From contig CP154957.1 in assembly GCA_039621445.1 (NCBI GenBank), forward strand, positions 5,264,504 to 5,328,503: a stretch of 64,000 bases of DNA. The letters are read 5' to 3'. Under the pieces are notes generated by a model. That model saw nothing but the letters and a program-made list of their open reading frames with translations. It was not told where the DNA came from and searched no databases. The translations under genes and the position numbers were made by a program. Below, in pieces: positions 40,601 to 49,491 of the stretch. This DNA comes from Euglena gracilis. Its lineage: Eukaryota > Euglenida > Euglenophyceae > Euglenales. The stretch's first letter is position 1, and each line of letters starts with the position of its first letter.

Positions 40601-43167
40601 GCCCCCCCCCCCCCAAATGACCCCCCCCAGGTTTCATCGAAAATTGTCAAATGTGTGTGCAAATATATTGTGCAAATGTGCAAATATATTATGATGTTCG
40701 TTAACGCAAAAATTGCTGAAAATCAATTTTTCTACCAATTCTATCAATTTTTGGGGGGTTTGGGCTGAAAAAATCGTCCCTTTCATGCTTGTGCTTACCG
40801 ACCGGGGGGGGGGGGAGGGTGGTGGGTGGGTGCTAAAGGGTGCCTGCCCCTCGCAGGCAGGCACACCCCCCAGGGGGGGGGTAGGGGTCTGGGGAGGGAC
40901 CCAGAAAATTTTCATTGAAAATGGCCTTTTCCGGGCCCCTGGCGCCTTTGGCGCCGGGGTTGGAGGGGGGTGCCTGCTATGGGCAGGCACCCCAAAAACC
41001 CTGCCCCCCCAGGGGGGGTCGGATCAGGTGCTATGGGGTGCCTGCCCCTAGCACCCCCCCCCCCCGTGGGGTGGGCACCCGACCAAGCACAAGCCTGGTC
41101 CCTTTTTTCTTCACCAGGGGGGGGGTTAAAATCTTGAGGTTTCTCGTGACCCTCCATTTTTGGAGATGCTGTCCAGGAGACTTTTTTCCTTGGATCCTTG
41201 GCCAATCAGCTTCACTGGCATTCCGAATACCTCCTAAAAAGTTGGCGGACAGACAACGTTCCATCCAATGTCAGAATCGAGGCTCGGCCACAGTTTGGCC
41301 CATAAATCCCACAAATTGATAAACAATGAAATTTTTTTAAAAAAACATGATGTTTCCAGCACAAAGCACCAGGGTGTTTTTTTTTAGTTTTTCCAGGGGT
41401 CCCCCGACGCTCATCGGACCCCCCCTGCTCAACCCCCCTGCACAAAACCAACGCTCACCCATTGCCTTCGTCACGGTGAGGACAATGGCATCAATTATCT
41501 GAAGAGGCTGCCTCAACCGCGTTGAGAAAATGAGTTTTAACAGAGAAACAAGCTAGTGCAATGAATAAAACACACCTCCTCTGGACTGCTTCATCAGCAA
41601 TTTCCCGTTGTGCCAAGTTGGAGGTCATCACAAAAATGGCATCCATGCAATCCACTGTTTCACCTTTTCCATCAGTAAGCCTCCCTTCATCAAATGTTGG
41701 AGACAGGCCTCAATTCCTAGCAAATGTCACCCGACCAGGGGTTTTCCCAAAAAAGGGGCTGGCTAGCAGGGGTTTTTGCACCCCCCGCCCAGGGGAGGTG
41801 CTGTGCGGGTGGGTCTGGACCCTCCGGGGGGGGGTCTGCAAAACCGTGAAGAGATGGATGACGGTCGTGAACCCAGACGCCGGGTTCACGACAGAACCGG
41901 TGCCCGCCACCCCTCTTCGGATATATCCACCAACCCCCTCCCCGGGGGGCAGGGCAGAACGGGAAGGCCTGGTGGAGGGGGGGGGGGTTGACCCCCCCAC
42001 CCACCACAGCGTTTCACCAATTTTGGGAAAATGGGGGTTTTGGCCGGGGAAATACATGTGATTCTTTGATGAAAATCCACAATTTTTCACAAAAAATATC
42101 TCAAATTGTCAGGTTCAAAAATTGGTAGATTTGGTAGGAAGGGGGGGTCAAAAAAATTGGGCCAAATTTTGGCAAGGCAAATTTCACTGACATTTTTTCT
42201 CTGGGAAATTTTTTGGATTTTCATTGGCATTTTTTTTTGCTTCAAAAACAAAATTCTGAAAAAATGTCGAAATTTTGGAAGGTGTGAAAAATGGGGGTTT
42301 TGGGGGGGACCTCCCATACGGGTCCGAAAATGGGTCCAAAATACACCTGGCGCCGTAGGGAAAATTTTTGGGGTCCAAAAACTGGTGCTCCCGGAAATGC
42401 GGGAAGAGGTGGGGAGGGGGACAGTCTGGCCATTTTGGCAAATGGGCACCCCCGGTACTTGTTCGCTACTCGACCGCCACCAAACCCTGGCCCTAACCCT
42501 GGCCCTAACCGTAATCCTAACCCCAACCCTGCTCTAACCCTAACCCTAACCCTGTTCCTTCAAGATTTAAAAATGGGGGCCAATGGGGGATGAATTTTTT
42601 TCCGGGGCCGAATGGGTGGGAACAGTCTGGGTGGGGGGGTGCCCAACGTTGAGCGTTGTGTCCTTGAGTTTCACACAAGCACCTGAGCATGCTTCCATAT
42701 TTTAAAATTGAAACTTCATTATTTCCCGGTTTCCAACAGGGTTGTCCTTAAGAGAACAAAAAAGAACAAACAAAGTCTGCTGTCTCAGCACATCCAATGA
42801 AAAATTCACAAGAAAAATGGCTGAAAAGATGGCCATGTTTTCAAAAGAGGTCGACATCGGGGGAAAAAAGGTGATTTCTGGCATCCTTGAACTATCCCCA
42901 AACCAGCCAAACCCTCAAAAAAACGAGTTTTCGAATTTTGCGAGTCCCAGTTCGGCCCTGGGCCTGGGGCAATGTCTGTAACGAAAAAAAAAAGATTTTG
43001 AGTTTGAAAAAAATCCTGCACCCTATGGACCGTCCTGGTTTCCAAAACAATTTGGCTTTTTAGTTTCAATTTGGAAATATCAATGTATCGATGTATCAAT
43101 GCGTACACACACACACACACATATAAATGTATATTGTATGTATAACATACATACAAACATAGATGTA

Positions 43168-43202
<35 letters not shown>

Positions 43203-44958
43203 GTAAACACTACATATATATGTAGTGTATGTATGTATGTATGTATGTATGTATGTATGTATGTATGTATGTATGTATGTATGTATGTGTATGTATGTAT
43301 GCTGTTGGGACGTTTTCAAAAATCACTTTTTGGCAAATGTGCTCAAAATTGACCCTTTTTTGCGAACATCCAAAAAAAAAGTTGCCAAAAATGACCCCTT
43401 TTGGGTTGCCCGAGGGTCGGGTATGGGAATAGGTTGGGGGGGACCTTGGTCCCCCCCCCTGAGCTGTCCCCCCCCCCCCGTACTGTTCCCATTGGCCGCA
43501 AAGGGTCCCGGGGACAAGAATGGCTCGGGGGGGGGGGGGCATGGTATATCAGTAAATTGAGCGGGGTCAACATCGGATCAATCAAAAACCTGCAAACCAA
43601 ATTTCAAGATCAACATGAATTGACAATGCTTCTGGCTGTTCCGAAGGGGAACATGAATGGTTGATGTTGGAATTCCCTTTTTTTAACCATGTTTGCAGTT
43701 TTCAATAAATCAATGATTTTTGCGATGATTTTTCTTTGCACACACATATGTGCGCATCGCAAAAAAAATGATCCGGAGGGTTCTTTGGTCGTTCCACAAC
43801 ATCATTTTAAAGAAAGATGATGAGAAGAAATTGCAATGGTTTGAAGGCCTGATTTGGAGGAGGCAAGTGAGAATGTCAGGATGCGCCTTCTCAACCTCGT
43901 CAAACAAAACAACTGCATTTGGGCACCGCTTCAACCTCTTTGTGAGTTGTCCACCTGGAGGAAAAGTGGGAAGAACAACATGATTTTTCTTGTCAGACCA
44001 TACCATCATCGTATCCCTGATAGCCAGGCGGAGCACCAATGAACTTTGATACCTCGTGCTGGTGTTGATACTCGGACATGTCCAGCCGAATGAAGCCATC
44101 CTTGTCATCTTCATGAACGTAATAGGCCACTTGCTTCGCAAGCTCGGTTTTCCCAATACCGGAGCTTCCCAAAAACAAAAATACCTGTTGTTAATGGGGT
44201 TCATTTTGCAAATTCCCTTTTCAAATTATACCAGGGGGTGTTCACTTGAGTGCCAACCATTTTCCTTGCGCCTGATTTGTTGGGATACAGACAAGATTGC
44301 TTGCCTTTGGCCAACAATGCGTGATGTGAGACGCTTCTCAAGTGGATATGCCTTCCGAGCTTCTTTTGTTCGCTTTGATTCCTTGCCCCGCTTTGCAGAA
44401 ACAGCAGGGGTAATGACCTTGTGTGCTTCCACAGCTTCAGCAAGTCCCAAAGGAGCCTTTTCACGAGCCAGAAGCCACCAAGTGTGACTCTGTTTGCTGA
44501 AAATAATGGCGTAATCATTTTGCCAAGCCTCACCAAGATCGTTGAGTAATTTTACTCCTTGTGTGACACTATTCTGGCACGCAGCACTTATGTTGAATTT
44601 CCGCAGCTCGGGAACCATGCTAGCCTCCAAAGGCCTAACATTGGACCCACTCCATTGGGGTAGACCAGGAGCATCGTCGAAAGAGTCTGAATCGCTTTCT
44701 TCCTCGGACGCCGCCTGTTGCTCCAACCACAGATGACGCCCCAACAACAGAAGTTGATCCCCCAGAATTTCCTGGCGGTGGCAGTGACCCAGGTAACGAA
44801 CCGGGACCAGTCGGTGGAGGAAGGGAAGATGCTTGCACAGGTGGGATCGATTGTCCATATTGTGCATATGCCGATTGTCCATAAATACTCCAGTGGGTTG
44901 GAGAAGTAGGGGTTTGTGTAATCCCCGGTATGGACTGACCGTAATATGTTCCTGCCAT
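28623..44958 (-). CDS. CLPB: CLPB/SKD3-type AAA+ protein disaggregase, multi-exon gene
   Basis: Exons on the minus strand together encode the AAA+ and C-terminal domains of the animal-type CLPB (SKD3) family, which uses ATP to resolubilise aggregated protein, in mitochondria in animals. In order: [14 protein letters not shown] and RRKENGW, Walker [14 protein letters not shown], pore-loop region [11 protein letters not shown], Walker [27 protein letters not shown] and FVMTSN (sensor 1), [13 protein letters not shown], and sensor-2 region [15 protein letters not shown]. Confident exons: 44232-44958, 44004-44184, 43854-43954, 41576-41697, 34249-34399, 30019-30073, 29163-29335, 28623-28664. At least one exon between 41576 and 34399 was not found. 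The N-terminal part has no ankyrin repeats, unlike animal CLPB. Introns grow from 47 nt near the start to 7 kb later, filled with repeats. Its promoter is probably shared with the divergent HGD gene. Confidence 0.9.
29163..29335 (-). CDS. CLPB: CLPB exon, ClpB D2-small C-terminal domain
   Basis: Encodes [36 protein letters not shown] and [16 protein letters not shown]. The tag acceptor gives the phase needed after the micro-exon, and the donor is gag/gtgtgt. Confidence 0.92.
30019..30073 (-). CDS. CLPB: CLPB micro-exon
   Basis: A 55-nt exon encoding [18 protein letters not shown], matching the family's W-A-x-x-A-K-x-R-H-N-I/M-T-L segment. Acceptor ctcag, donor g/gtattg. The phase agrees with the exons on both sides. 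Confidence 0.88.
30850..31430. repeat. palindromic GC-clamped repeat with GCGC hairpins
   Basis: Blocks of aataagacccccccaaaataag on the left recur as reverse complements on the right (cttatttttggggggg near 31310). Small hairpins gcgcgaagcgcc (30863) and ggcgctttgcgcc (31280) sit beside them. No coding potential. Confidence 0.6.
31904..32283. repeat. GC-clamped repeat with inverted termini
   Basis: Left end caattgcttaccgacccc, right end aagcaattg. Inside are several ccagtcagtcactc blocks, long C/G clamps, and a GGCGCCTTCGGCGCC hairpin at about 32090, near the midpoint. Confidence 0.6.
33490..33950. repeat. foldback repeat with catacatctct termini
   Basis: The left end (ttcatacatctctttaagg and a CCCGGGG run) is the reverse complement of the right end (ccttagagagatgtatgg preceded by a C/G run). 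A ggcgctttgcgcc hairpin lies at 33780. Confidence 0.65.
34249..34399 (-). CDS. CLPB: CLPB exon, C-terminal AAA+ subdomain
   Basis: Encodes [32 protein letters not shown] and LLLARKE, strongly like CLPB. A cag acceptor lies at its high-coordinate side and an ag/gtgtgg donor at 34248. Confidence 0.9.
34420..34596. repeat. short inverted-terminus repeat abutting a CLPB exon
   Basis: ccattgcttacccga on the left and aagcaatgg on the right are inverted copies. The left end is 20 bp from the CLPB exon at 34249-34399 and shares the TTGCTTACC start with the repeats at 31904 and 40785. Confidence 0.45.
34813..36170 (-). pseudogene. C-terminal part with NPGP motif and CCCH fingers
   Basis: Two frames carry this region. 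The first encodes [20 protein letters not shown], an acidic stretch, then [16 protein letters not shown] at about 35851-35805, then CCCH finger [17 protein letters not shown]. The second encodes [19 protein letters not shown], a Gln run, basic sequence and [20 protein letters not shown] is the core of 2A ribosome-skipping peptides, but the preceding Asp-x-Glu is shifted here, so skipping activity is only a possibility. CCCH fingers probably bind RNA. Confidence 0.6.
35910..37445 (-). pseudogene. CCCH finger, OTU-like cysteine protease and J-domain segment
   Basis: Numbering from 37445: residues 1-60 continue the RT thumb ([21 protein letters not shown]). C80-C86-C93-H97 form a CCCH finger ([12 protein letters not shown] then CPFQH). 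Residues 126-255 are OTU-like, with DGSCLFHC (catalytic Cys134) and NRGHYDAIL (His248). Residues 347-400 are J-domain-like, with the HPD tripeptide at 374-376 in [16 protein letters not shown] proteases occur in several retroelement families and in viruses; a J-domain in the same chain is unusual. The last about 80 residues are frame-shifted sequence. Confidence 0.8.
37452..38060 (-). pseudogene. reverse transcriptase domain, Penelope-like
   Basis: Contains motif A-like [12 protein letters not shown], motif B-like [18 protein letters not shown] and motif [11 protein letters not shown] with the DD pair. Then comes [18 protein letters not shown], a thumb-like segment. GxxMGxxCAPxxANL and RF/Y-x-DD are typical of Penelope-like enzymes rather than LINE RTs. 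The upstream linker ([19 protein letters not shown]) is in another frame, so a frameshift lies near 38060. A TGA separates this from the downstream frame. Confidence 0.75.
38350..38436. repeat. palindrome block 1 inside the retroelement
   Basis: 38350-38398 is a perfect palindrome of 24-bp arms (GACACACACTGTGTCTCGTG... around one central base). A further half-copy follows to 38436. It lies exactly where the N-terminal domain loses its frame, so it is a later insertion or expansion. Confidence 0.85.
38470..38702 (-). pseudogene. N-terminal domain shared with the subtelomeric gene family
   Basis: Starts ATG at 38700-38702. It shares TAN...V...LP.PP, then VDP-HGTLLA, then K..G..AE..AV...LEF...C with the genes at 59617 and 63608. 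No known family recognised. After about 38460 the frame is disrupted by a palindromic insertion. Upstream, a pyrimidine-rich run ending cttgcag precedes the ATG by about 20 nt, as before the subtelomeric copies. Confidence 0.7.
38851..38925. repeat. perfect 75-bp palindrome, block 2
   Basis: Arms 38851-38887 and 38889-38925 are perfect reverse complements around one base and share the GACACACACTGTGTCTCGTG core with block 1. Two more relatives follow: a half-copy at 38979-39003 and a diverged hairpin at 39030-39088 (core ACCCGGACACAC/GTGTGTCCGGGT). Confidence 0.9.
39240..41100. repeat. cluster of GC-clamped hairpin repeats in the CLPB intron
   Basis: Includes a tgcctgcccaggcaggca hairpin at about 39270 (also at about 34797), a related hairpin at 40845, and an element at 40785-41100. 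That element has ends cttgtgctt/aagcacaag and a ggcgcctttggcgcc hairpin at 40939, its midpoint. No gene recognised. Confidence 0.6.
41576..41697 (-). CDS. CLPB: CLPB exon with sensor 1
   Basis: Encodes [20 protein letters not shown] and [18 protein letters not shown]. Ends at a canonical ag/gtgtgt donor. The upstream edge lacks an AG acceptor in the right phase. The following intron to 34399 is about 7.2 kb and contains the Penelope-like element; an exon of about 30-50 residues is missing from my model. A weak candidate lies at about 41476-41525. Confidence 0.85.
42482..42555. repeat. interstitial telomere-like tract 1
   Basis: Degenerate CCCTAACC/CCCTGGCC repeats (several exact ccctaa units at 42535-42552). 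Located inside a CLPB intron, so it is an interstitial relic, not a chromosome end. Confidence 0.8.
43104..43302. repeat. microsatellite cluster (CA, TA, TATG)
   Basis: CA repeats at 43105-43121, TA repeats at 43186-43202 and about twenty tatg/atgt units at 43225-43300. They create Tyr/Val/Cys/Met or His/Ile/Tyr/Thr frames on both strands that are not genes. Confidence 0.95.
43854..43954 (-). CDS. CLPB: CLPB exon with Walker B
   Basis: Begins after a cag acceptor and encodes [20 protein letters not shown] and [10 protein letters not shown]. The conserved reading stops at the Gln codon near 43854, where no GT donor is present. The next homologous residues (FDEGRLTDG) lie 2.16 kb away. The short block ctcca occurs at both junction points. 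Confidence 0.88.
44004..44184 (-). CDS. CLPB: CLPB exon with Walker A
   Basis: Bounded by a 47-nt intron (44185-44231, gtataa...aacag) and a 49-nt intron (43955-44003, gtatgg...ctccag). Encodes [18 protein letters not shown] to [10 protein letters not shown]. Both splice junctions join conserved residues in frame. Confidence 0.95.
44232..44958 (-). CDS. CLPB: CLPB 5' exon region (N-terminal domain, start of AAA+)
   Basis: Proposed ATG at 44956-44958, giving [12 protein letters not shown] and a Gln/Ser/Pro-rich leader. Around 44720 the plausible reading moves to another frame ([16 protein letters not shown] onward), which continues through [14 protein letters not shown] to [13 protein letters not shown] and [17 protein letters not shown]...AG segment of 16 nt there would restore the frame but is shorter than any intron I would expect. 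A one-base indel or misplaced start is as likely. The exon ends at a gt donor (44231-44230). Confidence 0.75.
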
Positions 44959-45133
44959 TTCCTGATTGTACAGACTTAGGAATGACGGGCATTGTTCGCT
45001 CACTAATGCGCAGAATCCTAAGATCACGCAAATGTGTGTTGGCAAGTATGCTTGCTTTTGTGTTGCATATGTTGTGAAAACTAGCCGTTCATTTGATCCA
45101 AATGGCCTCATATTAGGCAGCCATTTGGATTCA
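44959..45133. promoter_or_regulatory. probable bidirectional promoter between CLPB and HGD
   Basis: Only 175 bp separate the proposed CLPB start (minus strand) from the HGD start (plus strand), so both promoters must lie here or overlap. No specific core element was identified. The mixed base composition, without G or C runs, contrasts with the repeats around it. Confidence 0.5.
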
Positions 45134-45304
45134 ATGTTTCTTTTCTCAGACACATTGAGAACGTACTTGAGTGGATTTGGAAACGAGCATGCAAGCGAAG
45201 CTCTTCCGGGAGCTCTTCCTCGAGGACAAAATACACCGCAAAAATGTCCTTATGGACTGTATGCAGAGCAACTTTCTGGAAGCAGTTTCACAACACCTCG
45301 ATCA
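45134..45304 (+). CDS. HGD: homogentisate 1,2-dioxygenase, exon 1
   Basis: ATG at 45134 gives [20 protein letters not shown], then [20 protein letters not shown] and [10 protein letters not shown]. These are the hallmark N-terminal blocks of HGD ([25 protein letters not shown]). HGD opens the homogentisate ring to maleylacetoacetate in tyrosine and phenylalanine breakdown. The coding match ends at TCA (45302-45304), followed by a GT. It diverges from CLPB 175 bp away. Confidence 0.93.
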
Positions 45305-45690
45305 GTGGATGACTGGCGCTTCCTGACATGTCCCATCTGAGACCCCCCCCCCACAAAGATCCAAATGAGGGATTGATGGTTCTTTTCTGTTGGACTGCGC
45401 CACTGTGAGGGGGTGTGCCCCCTGCTGGACCGGCAGGTGTCCGACCCACCTCCCACCTGGCCTCCCTTGGGGGGGGAACACAAGGTCAAGGTCGGCAGCG
45501 GGGGGGGGACGGGTACAGGACCCCTGAAGTTTTTAAACTTCACCATGGGGGGGGGGCAACAACCAAAGTCTCCTGCCTATCTCCATGGTCCAATGGCTTG
45601 AAAAACACCTTGGATCAAGAAACTGAAAAGTACCCAGCAAACCAAATGGGGTCGCTGGGGCAGCCACCAGTCTGCCATTGCCCTTGTGCA

Positions 45691-45753
45691 AAAAACCAAA
45701 GGACTTGGCTGTATCGAATTCGACCTTCCTGCCAGCATGGGAAGTTTGAAAGG
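45691..45753 (+). CDS. HGD: homogentisate 1,2-dioxygenase, exon 2
   Basis: Encodes KNQRTWLYRIRPSCQHGKFER, matching the family's R-x-W-L-Y-R-I-x-P-S block that follows exon 1. It ends at a canonical agg/gtatgt donor. The 5' edge has no AG in the phase required by exon 1, so the 386-nt intron may be noncanonical or the copy may be damaged. Confidence 0.88.
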
Positions 45754-45993
45754 GTATGTTTGTGGATGGCGTGTGGTTTCTTTCTTTTCAAATTTTCAAA
45801 AGTGCTTTTCTTGCAGTTTTTTGACTTGGGTTCATGTTCTTGTCTTCAGAATTCAGGCGAATCCCGTGGAATCAAAATCTTCCAAAACAGCATTTTGGTC
45901 ATTTTTGAGCCCTTTTATCACGTTTTCAGCGCTTTGCACCAATGCTTTTTTCGGCTCAGCTGTGCTGGGCTCTGCGTGGCCAATCTGCACAGG

Positions 45994-46041
45994 ATTTTGT
46001 TCAGTGTTTTGATTGGATGAATATTCCAACTCAGCTGGATT
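45994..46041 (+). CDS. HGD: possible HGD exon 3 fragment
   Basis: Encodes FVQCFDWMNIPTQL, which could correspond to the family's PTQLRW block. No convincing splice sites and only four matching residues. I found no later HGD exons (iron ligands His/Glu) in the rest of the window, so the gene may be truncated or have very long introns. Confidence 0.25.
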
Positions 46042-46074
46042 TGGCATTTTTCACTGGAGGCTTTGGGTTCAGGG

Positions 46075-46560
46075 GTTTTTTTAGTCGTGGACCCCCGGGG
46101 GGGGGGGGGAGGGGGGGTGGGTCCGGCCGAGCCCACCCCCCCCGGAGGGGGTCCCCCCGGAGGGAGGTGGGATGTACTTTTCGGCGCCAAAGGCGCCGAA
46201 AAAATGCTATTTAGCACTTTTCGCAATTTTCGGCCATTTTTTTGTGGCCCGGGGGGGGCCCAGGGGGTGGGTGGGTGGGGGGGGACCCCCCCCCCGGTCT
46301 TAAAAAAATCCCTGTTTGGGTTTTAATCGGACTGGTCCAGCCCGGCAGCCAGCTGACCCCCCCCCCCCGAGCCCAGGCACAGGGAGGGGGGTCCCGTGGA
46401 ACCCCCCTGTCAAGTTGCGAACCAACCGGACCGGTCAAGTTCGAGGGGGGGGAGGGGGGGTACGGGGTCTGGACTTATGAATTTTTGTTGGGGAGCCCAG
46501 GCACCGGGGGGGGGGTCCCGCGGGACCCCCCTGTTGAGGTCCAAACTTAACCAGACAGGG
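46075..46560. repeat. G/C-clamped repeat with ggcgcc hairpin
   Basis: Long G and C runs frame a TTTTCGGCGCC-AAA-GGCGCCGAAAA hairpin (46176-46203). No gene recognised. Confidence 0.55.
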
Positions 46561-46602
46561 GGAGGGTTTGGGGACCCAAACTTGACTGCCTAGCCCCTGC
46601 AC

Positions 46603-47017
46603 CAGGGTTGACGTTTTTTTTTTAAAAAAACAAAAAAACATGTTTTTTTTTAAAAAAAACGCAAAAAAAACATGTTTTTTTTGAAAAAGCAAAAATTGAC
46701 CTTTTTCCTTGCGAAATGGCCATTTTTTGAGGAAAAGGTTCTAAAGTCATGTTTTTGGTCATCAAAGTGACGTTTTTTTTAGTTTTTCCAGACCCTTCAT
46801 CCAAAAATACTGAAATGATGGTTCATGTGAAAGCCATCACCCTTTACGGACTGCGAAGCTGCAGAGATAAAAAATGACCTTTTTCCTTTAAAAAAACGTT
46901 CAAAAATTTTTTTCACCCAAACCCTCCATGACGTTTTTTTGTTTTTTTTTAAAAAAACATATTTTTTTAAAAAAAAACATTTTTTTTTGTTTCAAAAAAA
47001 ACAAGCCGTCAACCTTG
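46603..47017 (-). mobile_element. hAT-like MITE, copy 1
   Basis: A 415-bp block with ends CAGGGTTGACG and CGTCAACCTTG, directly flanked by the 8-bp duplication ccctgcac (46595-46602 and 47018-47025). The interior is rich in A and T runs with no ORF. It is nearly identical, in inverse orientation, to 60342-60746. An 8-bp duplication with CAG-type ends is the hAT pattern. Confidence 0.9.
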
Positions 47018-48273
47018 CCCTGCACCCCGGATAAACCCACCTCTGCCCGGGGTCCTTAAAGAAAACCCCTTGAACATCATGTTTGCATCGACCCCTCCCA
47101 AAAATGTTTTCCCATTCAGCCCAAAAACCGACCCGAACCTTCCCAAAAGCCAAGGACACTCCTCCCCCCCCCCCCCAAACAACACCCCTCCGGGCTCTGG
47201 CCGGAGGGTCCAATTGCAATTGGGGGTTCATATTGGGGGGGGTTGGGAAACATTGGTCTTGGTCTTCGTTGAAGTGGTGGCCCCCAGGACCCACGTCCAC
47301 CCGGGGCGGGAAACATTGGTCCCATTTTTGGAAAGATCTCGGCGCTGTTCTGTCCGGCCAAAGCGAAAAAAGTCCAAAACGGCGGTTTGAAGGTTTTGCC
47401 GCCCCGTAAAAAGTTGGTCTTTTTGGACCCATGTCCACCGGCTAGTGCACTTTGGGGGGGATCACATGGGGATTATAATGCATTTGCAAAATTTCCCTGG
47501 GGGAAAACTCCATTTTGGCCACTTTAGCTAAATGGCACCCTCTGCCCTTGGATTTTGCATATAACTGTCAAAAATTGCCCCCCCCCCACACAAGGGATTT
47601 TGTAATTGGAGAGTGGGGGACGGGGGTGGGGGTGGCAGAACCTCTATTTCGAGAACTGTGTCCTGGACACTTGTTCAGCTGATGCCGAGGATACCGGCTT
47701 CGCGCCCGACATGCCATTGGCTTTTTTCAGAAAGAACAGGGTTATTTTGTTTTTTCCAATTAACTAAAAAAGGCAAAAAAAGGCAAAAATGACAGTTTTC
47801 TATATCGAGAGCTGTGTCCAAGACACCAGGTTCACGCCCGAACCGGTGGGCAGGTTTTTTTTTAATGTATGCTGGCAAGGTTACTGCGGAAAATCGCGGA
47901 TGACCAAATTGCGGGGCGGGCCGACCTGGTCGGCCCGACCACTGCGCATAGCTTACCGACCAGTGTGGGTCGGGCCGACCAGGTCGGGCGCCCCCAATAA
48001 CAAAATCCCTTCGTTACCGGACCGTTTTGTGAGCATGCGCAACCAGACACCCATTGCTGGAGGGCGCCTTCGGCACCCTTGGTCGTCTAGCGGGGGGGGC
48101 TGCCGCCCCCCCTCGTACCCCCCGCCCCCAATAACAAAATCCCTTCGCTGCTGGACCGTTTGGTGAGCATGCGCAATCAGACACCCATTGTCGGAGGGCG
48201 CCTTCGGCGCCCTCATCTAGCGGGGGGGGGGGGGGGCCTCCGCCCCCCCTCCCTGTTCGGCACCCTTGGTCGT
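47018..48273. other. no gene recognised; palindrome-rich
   Basis: Short biased ORFs only. Contains ggtcggcccgacc palindromes at 47915-47989. Two related segments at 47990-48070 and 48120-48210 share aataacaaaatcccttcg and gagcatgcgca, each ending in a gcgccttcggc hairpin. Confidence 0.55.
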
Positions 48274-48425
48274 CTAACCCAAAGCCTAACCCCAACCCTA
48301 ACCCGAAACCCTAAACCTAACCCTAACCTTGAACGTAACCTGAACCCTAACCCTAAACCAAACCCTAACCTTAAACGTAACCTGAACCCTAACCCCAACC
48401 CTAACCCGTAACCCTAACCCTGAAC
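48274..48425. repeat. interstitial telomere-like tract 2
   Basis: About twenty degenerate CCCTAA-type units with variants such as cctgaaccctaacc and accttaaacgtaacc. C-rich on the plus strand. Confidence 0.85.
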
Positions 48426-48936
48426 CTGTAGCTGGTACCTTGCAGGGGCCAATTTATCACGTTTCTGAACAGCCGGCTGCAGTCCTCAAAATTGGCCCCG
48501 GTCGGAAAATTGCGGATGACCAAATTGCGGGTCGGGCCGACCATGGTCGGCCCGACCTCCTGGTCGGCCCGACCTGGTCGGTAGGAAACGCAATTATCCG
48601 CACTACCCCCCCCCTTCTTTAATTTAAGCCCCCCCCTGAAAAAAACTTTTGTCCAAATCACCCCAAAACCAGTCAAAACCCACTTAAATGGCTCCAGAAC
48701 CCCCCAATCGGGGGTGAATATGCAAAAACTTTGGGGGAAAATGCCCAGTTTGGGCCACTTTTGGGGAAAATGGGAAAATGCCCATTTCCGAGCGAGGGTC
48801 CCCCCCATGTGTATTAACCCCAGTTGGACGGCTCTTTGGGGTAGCTGGTACCTTGTAGCGGCCAATTTATCACGTTTCTCAACAGCCAGCTGTAGTCCTC
48901 AAAATTGAAATTTTTCCAAGCCAGTTAATCATGCAG

Positions 48937-49000
48937 TAGGGTTAGGGTCTGGGTTGGGGTTGGGGTTAGGGTTTGGGTTAGGGTTCAGATTAGGGTTTGG
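48937..49000. repeat. interstitial telomere-like tract 3
   Basis: Degenerate TTAGGG/TTTGGG/TTGGGG units, G-rich on the plus strand, so opposite in orientation to tract 2. It directly abuts a hairpin repeat at 49001. Confidence 0.85.
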
Positions 49001-49129
49001 TACCCCAAAGAGCCGCCCAACTAGGGTTAATACACATGGGGGAACCCTCGCTCGGCGCCTTCGGCGCCTCGCTCGGGTCCCCCATGTTTTTAACCCTAGT
49101 TTGGCGGCTCTTTGGGTTCGCTGGGTACC
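49001..49129. repeat. large hairpin containing telomere-like arms
   Basis: Arms begin taccccaaagagccgccca and end with its near reverse complement. They contain actagggttaa/ttaaccctagt and a central ggcgccttcggcgcc. A relative lies at 57961-58078, and a half-copy at about 48790-48852. Confidence 0.8.
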
Positions 49130-49491
49130 TTGTAGAGACCAATCTAACAACGTTGAGCGGGAACTGCTGTTTGGATAAGAATCGTAACCAGTCAAAACCC
49201 ACCCAAATGGCTGGCCCCGAGCGGATTTCCGGTGGTCGTCCTTGCGGTGGTCGGCCCGACCTGGTCGGCCCGACCACCATTTTTTTGACTACCCCCCCCC
49301 TTTCTGGAGATTTAACCCCCCCCCCCCCGAAAAAAACTTTTGTCCAAATCACCCCAACACCAGTCAAAACCCACTTAAATGGCTCCAGAACCCCCCAATC
49401 GGGGGTGAATATGCAAAAACTTGGGGGGAAAATGCCCATTTTGGGCCACTTTTGGCAAAAGAACACCTCTCCCCATCAGATTTTCTATACA

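Noticed and set aside
43080-43542. Tyr/Val/Cys/Met-rich and His/Ile/Tyr-rich ORFs
   Set aside because: Products of the TATG, CA and TA microsatellites.
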